From positions 2,108,001-2,172,000 of the forward strand of contig NZ_BCNB01000006.1 of NCBI RefSeq assembly GCF_001485575.1: DNA of 64,000 nt, in the 5' to 3' direction. The notes beneath the pieces were generated by a model. The model saw only the letters and a program-made list of their open reading frames with translations, made no database searches and was not told the DNA's origin. The DNA comes from Haloarcula sp. CBA1127. GTDB lineage: Archaea > Halobacteriota > Halobacteria > Halobacteriales > Haloarculaceae. A program made the position numbers and the translations under genes. Of the stretch, positions 60,766-64,000 are shown one piece after another (the stretch's first letter is position 1; each line of letters begins with the position of its first letter).

Positions 60766-61350
60766 TTACTGGTCGTTCGGTGGCTGCTGATAGCTACTCG
60801 TTCCGCCGGGGTGGCCCTGCGGATTCTCGATGCCGACAAGCTCGCCGCCGGTCGGTGAACTGTACAGCGCGAACAGGAGGTCGTTGACGAGGTAGTAGCG
60901 CACGCGGTGCCGCGGGTCGCCATGCGGGTCCGGGTCGGAAGCGTTGACACCCATTCCTCGTAGCGTTTCTTCCTGCGTCTCTGTGTCTAACGCAGTGAAG
61001 ACGGTGTCCTCCCACTCTCTAGTGTAGGCGTCCAGATCCGCAACAGCGGTCGCCATGTCTGTCGCCCGCTCGGGGTCTGCCTCGACCCGTCCAGCGACGT
61101 AGCTGTCGACGAACTCCTCTATGCCCGCTACCTCGCTCGGATAGACAATAGTGGCGACGGCGCGGTACGTCTCGCGCTCGTGGCCCCCGAAGTCCGGTTC
61201 GGAACTGGTAGCGTCGTCCTCAGCTGACTCGTCAGTATCGTCGTTTTCCGATCCGTTCCAAGTGAGCGCCGCCGCGCCACCGGTGACGGTGACACCCGCC
61301 GCGCCGAGTGCTTTCAGTGCGTCACGCCTGGTGAGTTCGTAGTCAGTCAT
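60766..61350 (-). CDS. Gluconate 2-dehydrogenase subunit 3 family protein (Tat)
   Basis: This 194-residue protein has a twin-arginine signal (LTRRDALKALGAAGVTVTGGAAAL) and a domain of the gluconate 2-dehydrogenase subunit 3 family. TYRAVATIVYPSEVAGIEEFVDSYVAGRV and HRVRYYLVNDLLFALYSSPTGGELVGIENPQGHPGG are the recognisable parts. Such subunits normally accompany a GMC oxidoreductase and a cytochrome. No GMC gene is adjacent here. It starts nine bases after the GT-C gene stop, so it is the last gene of a minus-strand unit with that transferase and an ABC ATPase. Confidence 0.85.
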   Translation of the reverse strand: MTDYELTRRDALKALGAAGVTVTGGAAALTWNGSENDDTDESAEDDATSSEPDFGGHERETYRAVATIVYPSEVAGIEEFVDSYVAGRVEADPERATDMATAVADLDAYTREWEDTVFTALDTETQEETLRGMGVNASDPDPHGDPRHRVRYYLVNDLLFALYSSPTGGELVGIENPQGHPGGTSSYQQPPNDQ

Positions 61351-61359
61351 CCATTGGTT

Positions 61360-63366
61360 TCACGTATTCTCCGCCGTCGTGGTTGCGTTCATGCCGATTC
61401 CATCGCGGTGCGCGCCCGGGACGTAAGCTGCTTCGCCGTCGCAGCGACGCTGGTCCTTACAGACTTCGAGCCGCGGAGTCAGAGTTCGGACGCCGCCGTC
61501 CGTCTGTGCAACTGGGAGTTCCGCCCGGTATTCGAACCCTGCGCCGGTGCCGTAGTCGACGAACATGATGAGCGTGACCGACCCGTCTTCCGGTGTCGGC
61601 ACGCCGACCTGCTCGTCGATGCCATCGCCGGTGAGCCGCGTCTGATTCCGGTCAGTCGAAAGCTGCAAATCGAGCCTGTCAGCCCCGGTAACCGTCGCGT
61701 AGTCGTTCTCACCCTCGCTTGTGAGCCGGATCGAGACCAGCCCGGCCTGCTCCGGAACTGACGCCGATACGTCCGTCCGGACTGTCTCGCCCGCCGCCAC
61801 AGATACCGGCTGGAGTCGCGGCTCGACGGGCAGCCCCAGATACGGGACCCACTCGCCGCGGAACACGTAGCGGTAGTAGGTTCGGTCCGGGTAGGCGTCG
61901 ATAACCTCGAACTGGCGGTGTTGCATCGCGTAGACTGTGTCGCCGTCGAAGCCCGGGTCGTTGCGGACTGACTGGAACGGATGATTGAGCCAGTCACCGT
62001 ACGGCGTCGGGAGCAAGACGAGACTATTGTCGAGGTCCCGCTCCTCGAACGGCTCGTAGGCCTGTTCGAACTGCTGGGTCACTTCGTAGTTATCTGAGAC
62101 CGGCTCGGCCGCCGTTGTAACGGCCGCGCCGCCGCCCAGCGCCGCGCCACAGAGCGCTACCGCGAACAGGACCGGACGGGCCCGGTCCGCGCTGACCCGC
62201 CCGGTGACCAGCCGCTGCGTCCGCTGGGCGACGGTAACGACGCCGACAGCACCGAAAGCAGTTAGCGGAACAAGCATATCGACGTGGTAGAACGGCCCCA
62301 GAAAGGTGACCAGCCCGTCGGTCGGGTCTGAGAGGTCGCCGAGCATATTCACCGTGCCCCAGAAGTAGCCATTGCCGAGCGGGACCGTCAGGAGGACGCC
62401 GGCCAGCGCCGCCTGTCGGCCGTCTATCCCGCGGCGCACGACGGCCCCGAGGCCGATAGCTGCTGCCACCGTCCCCAGCGGACCGGCGACAACCCACTGT
62501 GTGGCGAGTTTCCAGAGGAGTTCGGTATTCGCGTCCAGCGACATCGCCGGGGTGAACTCCCGAGAGTAGCCCAGAATCTCACGGTAGCCAAAGCCCGGCC
62601 CGTCCTGCGGGGCGAACACCTCGTAGGGGAACAGCATGGCGGAGCCGGTGACAACGTGGTTGTATGCAAGCGTCGCGGCGACGCCAGTGAGCCCGCCGAC
62701 GGCGGTCAGCGACAGTCGCGTGAACCGCGTCAGGTCTCGCGTCCGGAGCGACCACAGCGCGTGGATAATGAACGGCGTCGCAAACAGCACGGCGGTATAT
62801 GGTCGCGCAAAGAAAGCAATGCCAATCGAAAGGCCGGCACAGGCCGCTGTTTTTCGGCTTCCGGTCCGGTCGGCGTGGAGGTACGCCGCGGCGAAACCGA
62901 GGTTCCAGAGCGTCGCCGGGACATACGAGAGGAACACCGAGGCGTCAATGAGAAACAGCGGCGACCCGAGCATGAGGATGGTCGCTACTACGCCGGTTCG
63001 AGCGTCGAAAGCCTCGCGGACGGTGTGATACGTCAGCGCCAGCGCGCCGGTCGAAATCAGGCCGAGCGCGACGCGGTACCCGCCGAGCAGTTTCCCGACA
63101 GCGAACATCGCCGCCGGAACCGGCGCGTACTTGGGATACAGCCGCTCGCCGTCAGCCACAAAAAACCACGGTCGGAACGACTCTTCGACCGGCGGGTAGA
63201 TGAACAGCTGCCCCTCAAGCAGCATGGCGGCCTGCTGGAGGTAGACGCCTTCGTCGTGGTTGGTTGTGTGGTGTGGAAAAACGACGTGAGCGAGCGCGAA
63301 GACGACGACCCCGCCGAGCAGTGCCACCAGCCCCGCCTGTACCCCCGGCTGGCGCAGTCGCTTCAT
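61360..63366 (-). CDS. GT-C membrane glycosyltransferase (GT39/ArnT-like)
   Basis: This 668-residue protein has about eleven transmembrane segments in the first 430 residues and a soluble C-terminal beta-rich domain. The first external loop HHTTNHDEGVYLQQAAMLLEG carries the Asp-Glu pair of ArnT/PMT-type catalysis, and ARPYTAVLFATPFI comes later. The C-terminal part (about 470-668), with RTDVSASVPEQAGLVSIRLTSEG, resembles a sugar- or protein-binding beta sandwich and is not common to the family. It overlaps the ABC ATPase gene by four bases, an unusual pairing. Acceptor unknown. Confidence 0.8.
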   Translation of the reverse strand: MKRLRQPGVQAGLVALLGGVVVFALAHVVFPHHTTNHDEGVYLQQAAMLLEGQLFIYPPVEESFRPWFFVADGERLYPKYAPVPAAMFAVGKLLGGYRVALGLISTGALALTYHTVREAFDARTGVVATILMLGSPLFLIDASVFLSYVPATLWNLGFAAAYLHADRTGSRKTAACAGLSIGIAFFARPYTAVLFATPFIIHALWSLRTRDLTRFTRLSLTAVGGLTGVAATLAYNHVVTGSAMLFPYEVFAPQDGPGFGYREILGYSREFTPAMSLDANTELLWKLATQWVVAGPLGTVAAAIGLGAVVRRGIDGRQAALAGVLLTVPLGNGYFWGTVNMLGDLSDPTDGLVTFLGPFYHVDMLVPLTAFGAVGVVTVAQRTQRLVTGRVSADRARPVLFAVALCGAALGGGAAVTTAAEPVSDNYEVTQQFEQAYEPFEERDLDNSLVLLPTPYGDWLNHPFQSVRNDPGFDGDTVYAMQHRQFEVIDAYPDRTYYRYVFRGEWVPYLGLPVEPRLQPVSVAAGETVRTDVSASVPEQAGLVSIRLTSEGENDYATVTGADRLDLQLSTDRNQTRLTGDGIDEQVGVPTPEDGSVTLIMFVDYGTGAGFEYRAELPVAQTDGGVRTLTPRLEVCKDQRRCDGEAAYVPGAHRDGIGMNATTTAENT

Positions 63367-64000
63367 TCCGTCGGATACCAGGCCAGGTCGTGGTCGGCGA
63401 CCAAGTCAACCTCGACGGGCTGGCCCGGTTCGAACGTCTCGACGTGGTTGTGCATACAGTGGACGACGTCGCCGCTGTGGAGTTCGACCCGGTAGACGAA
63501 CGAGGGGCCGTTGTACTGGCGGTGAACGACGTAGCCGTCGGCCTTGGACTCGTTTGTCGGCATCGCCTGCAGGTCGTCGGGCCGGACGAGTACGTCCACC
63601 ATCGCGCCGTTGTACGCCGCGACTGGCCCGTTCAGCAACTCCACGTCAAACGAGCCCAGCCCCGTCTCGATGCGGTCGTTGGTCACCCGGGCGGAGAGGA
63701 AACTCGCCTGGCCGAGGAAGCTCGCAACGAAGCGGCTTTCGGGGTTTTCGAACACTTCAGCGGGGTCGCCGATCTGGGCGATAGTCCCATCGTTCATGAT
63801 GGCGACGCGGTCGCTTATCGACAGCGCCTCTTCCTGGTCGTGGGTCACGGAGATGGCGGTGACGCCGGCTCGCTTGAGGATTTTGCGAACCTCCTCGCGC
63901 ATCTCGACACGCAGGCGCACGTCCAGATTCGAGAACGGCTCGTCGAGCAAGAGCACATCCGGCTCCGGAGCCAGCGAACGGGCAAGCGCGACACGTTGTT
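63363..64000 (-). CDS. ABC transporter ATP-binding protein (partial, N-terminus outside window)
   Basis: This is the C-terminal part of an ABC ATPase that runs off the right edge. QRVALARSLAPEP is the end of the signature motif, VLLLDEPFSNLD is Walker B and ISVTHDQEEALSISDRVAI the H-loop. A C-terminal TOBE region (about 90 residues) includes GAMVDVLVRPDDLQAM. FENPESRFVASFLGQASFL is typical of iron(III)/spermidine-type (FbpC/PotA-like) importers. The permease and binding-protein genes would be upstream, outside the window. It is coupled by an ATGA overlap to the GT-C transferase. Confidence 0.88.
   Translation of the reverse strand, partial: QRVALARSLAPEPDVLLLDEPFSNLDVRLRVEMREEVRKILKRAGVTAISVTHDQEEALSISDRVAIMNDGTIAQIGDPAEVFENPESRFVASFLGQASFLSARVTNDRIETGLGSFDVELLNGPVAAYNGAMVDVLVRPDDLQAMPTNESKADGYVVHRQYNGPSFVYRVELHSGDVVHCMHNHVETFEPGQPVEVDLVADHDLAWYPTE

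Overview
This window is chromosomal DNA of a halophilic archaeon, most likely Haloarcula or a close relative. The evidence is high G+C, strongly acidic proteins, Tat lipoproteins, PGF-CTERM (archaeosortase) anchors, a GfcR regulator, TrmB-family regulators, an AglJ-type N-glycosylation enzyme, and a glucose dehydrogenase of the haloarchaeal type. Many genes have a TATA-like box 25-30 bases before the ATG, as expected for leaderless haloarchaeal transcripts. I found no rRNA, tRNA, CRISPR array or intact insertion sequence. The genus is an inference; the haloarchaeal origin is firm.

Layout. 1-5015: two large secreted surface proteins with PGF-CTERM anchors; the first is cut by the window edge. 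5087-12691: a flavin oxidoreductase, two ribosome-rescue genes (rqcH and pelA) with an AIR-synthase-like protein and a DUF4013 membrane protein between them, then a soluble histidine kinase. 12688-23997: MBL-fold hydrolase, methyltransferase, membrane-anchored winged-helix regulator, Lhr helicase, Met/Ser/Asp-rich lipoprotein, two PH-domain membrane proteins, Dna2-like nuclease-helicase and a DUF2237 protein. 24049-31291: a minus-strand run of DUF4129, DUF7269-like, DUF58 and DUF7519-like genes followed by MoxR. 31505-34074: small conserved proteins, a ribbon-helix-helix protein and an MFS transporter. 34145-39611: a glycan/envelope block of two GT2 transferases, a GT-C transferase, an LPG-synthase-like flippase/transferase, a polysaccharide deacetylase and a DUF2304 protein. 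39887-46269: methylmalonyl-CoA mutase B12 subunit with MeaB, alpha/beta hydrolase, DUF35 protein with thiolase, a small conserved protein, gfcR, and a zinc-ribbon membrane protein.

46329-59972 is a sugar uptake and oxidation region. It holds an aldo/keto reductase, a TrmB-family regulator, a complete sugar ABC importer (binding protein, two permeases, a small membrane protein, ATPase), a Gfo/Idh/MocA oxidoreductase, glucose dehydrogenase, a second orphan sugar-binding lipoprotein, a second TrmB-family regulator and a FilR1-type regulator. A near-palindromic motif (core TTAACAACA-N-CTGTGGT) recurs before the aldo/keto reductase and before the importer. A related dyad precedes gfcR, which hints at one regulon. 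The window ends with aglJ and a minus-strand unit of ABC ATPase, GT-C transferase and an orphan gluconate-dehydrogenase subunit 3.

The least explained parts are the putative sugar-regulon operator, the MoxR/DUF58/DUF4129 membrane system, the membrane-anchored winged-helix protein, and a 430-base noncoding stretch at 58766-59195 with a strong hairpin.
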